This document shows, in pieces, positions 33,677-33,737 of a stretch of DNA of 33,737 nucleotides. The stretch lies in contig NZ_JALQCW010000071.1 in the NCBI RefSeq assembly GCF_023241715.1, forward strand, positions 1-33,737, in the 5' to 3' direction. A program made the position numbers and the translations under genes. The notes under the pieces are model-generated. The model was not told where the DNA came from. It was given only the letters and a program-made list of their open reading frames with translations, and ran no database searches. The first letter of the stretch is position 1, and every line of letters starts with the position of its first letter. The DNA comes from Pseudomonas morbosilactucae (GTDB lineage: Bacteria; Pseudomonadota; Gammaproteobacteria; Pseudomonadales; Pseudomonadaceae).

Positions 33677-33737
33677 TTCAAGCTGCAAGCTTCAAGCGGT
33701 AAGTGAAAAGCCCCACGCTTGCAGCTTGCAGCTTGCA
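33677..33737. repeat. Long imperfect hairpin repeat at the window edge
   Basis: Arms 33677-33698 and 33716-33737 form a stem of about 20 bp with few mismatches around a 17-nt loop. They are built from the iterated units GCTGCAA/GCTTCAA and TTGCAGC. This is a common Pseudomonas element found after genes. It follows the helicase stop by 14 nt and may act as its terminator; it is cut by the window end. Confidence 0.55.

Overview
The window reads as an ordinary chromosomal stretch of a fluorescent Pseudomonas (P. fluorescens lineage). It is GC-rich throughout and carries REP-like palindromes. The gene order lnt-corC-ybeY-phoH-miaB / hemL-thiE-thiD / ladS / aidB-like / amn / Lrp / CDF transporter / lipoprotein / hrpB / DEAD-box helicase matches, from memory, the P. 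aeruginosa segment around PA3950-PA3984. No phage, IS element, CRISPR array, rRNA or tRNA is visible.

Layout. 1-5.7 kb: the last codons of an unidentified gene, then on the minus strand the envelope and RNA-maturation cluster lnt, corC, ybeY, phoH, with miaB further upstream. 5.6-9.6 kb: a DUF1820 gene on plus, then a Sel1-repeat exported protein, hemL, thiE and thiD on minus. 9.8-16.3 kb: a plus-strand run of the hybrid sensor kinase LadS, an AidB-type acyl-CoA dehydrogenase, AMP nucleosidase and an RluE-type pseudouridine synthase, meeting a small DUF2788 membrane protein head-on. 16.5-20.1 kb: an Lrp regulator, a 400-bp intergenic region with a probable structured small RNA, a Q/N/P/R-rich exported protein, a CDF metal exporter and a lipoprotein. 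20.2-25.5 kb: hrpB, an endonuclease/exonuclease/phosphatase-fold protein, a YciC-like membrane protein and a DUF2076 protein. 25.6-28.4 kb: a NYN-domain protein with a DEDDh exonuclease, then a second Lrp regulator divergent from a YedA-type exporter. 28.4-33.7 kb: a large modular secreted metzincin protease with two chitin-binding-type modules, a small membrane protein, and an RhlE-type DEAD-box helicase.

Most coding content is conserved housekeeping: lipoprotein acylation, rRNA and tRNA maturation, haem and thiamine synthesis, RNA helicases. The most unusual signals are non-coding. One is the protease leader (31363-31656). Its last element is a terminator-like hairpin whose U-tract runs almost into the Shine-Dalgarno sequence, and a perfect 12-nt complement of part of that hairpin lies about 190 nt upstream. 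This looks like a transcription attenuator. The other is the candidate structured RNA at about 17290-17488, which has two closed domains and a strong intrinsic terminator. Both are inferences from base pairing read by eye.
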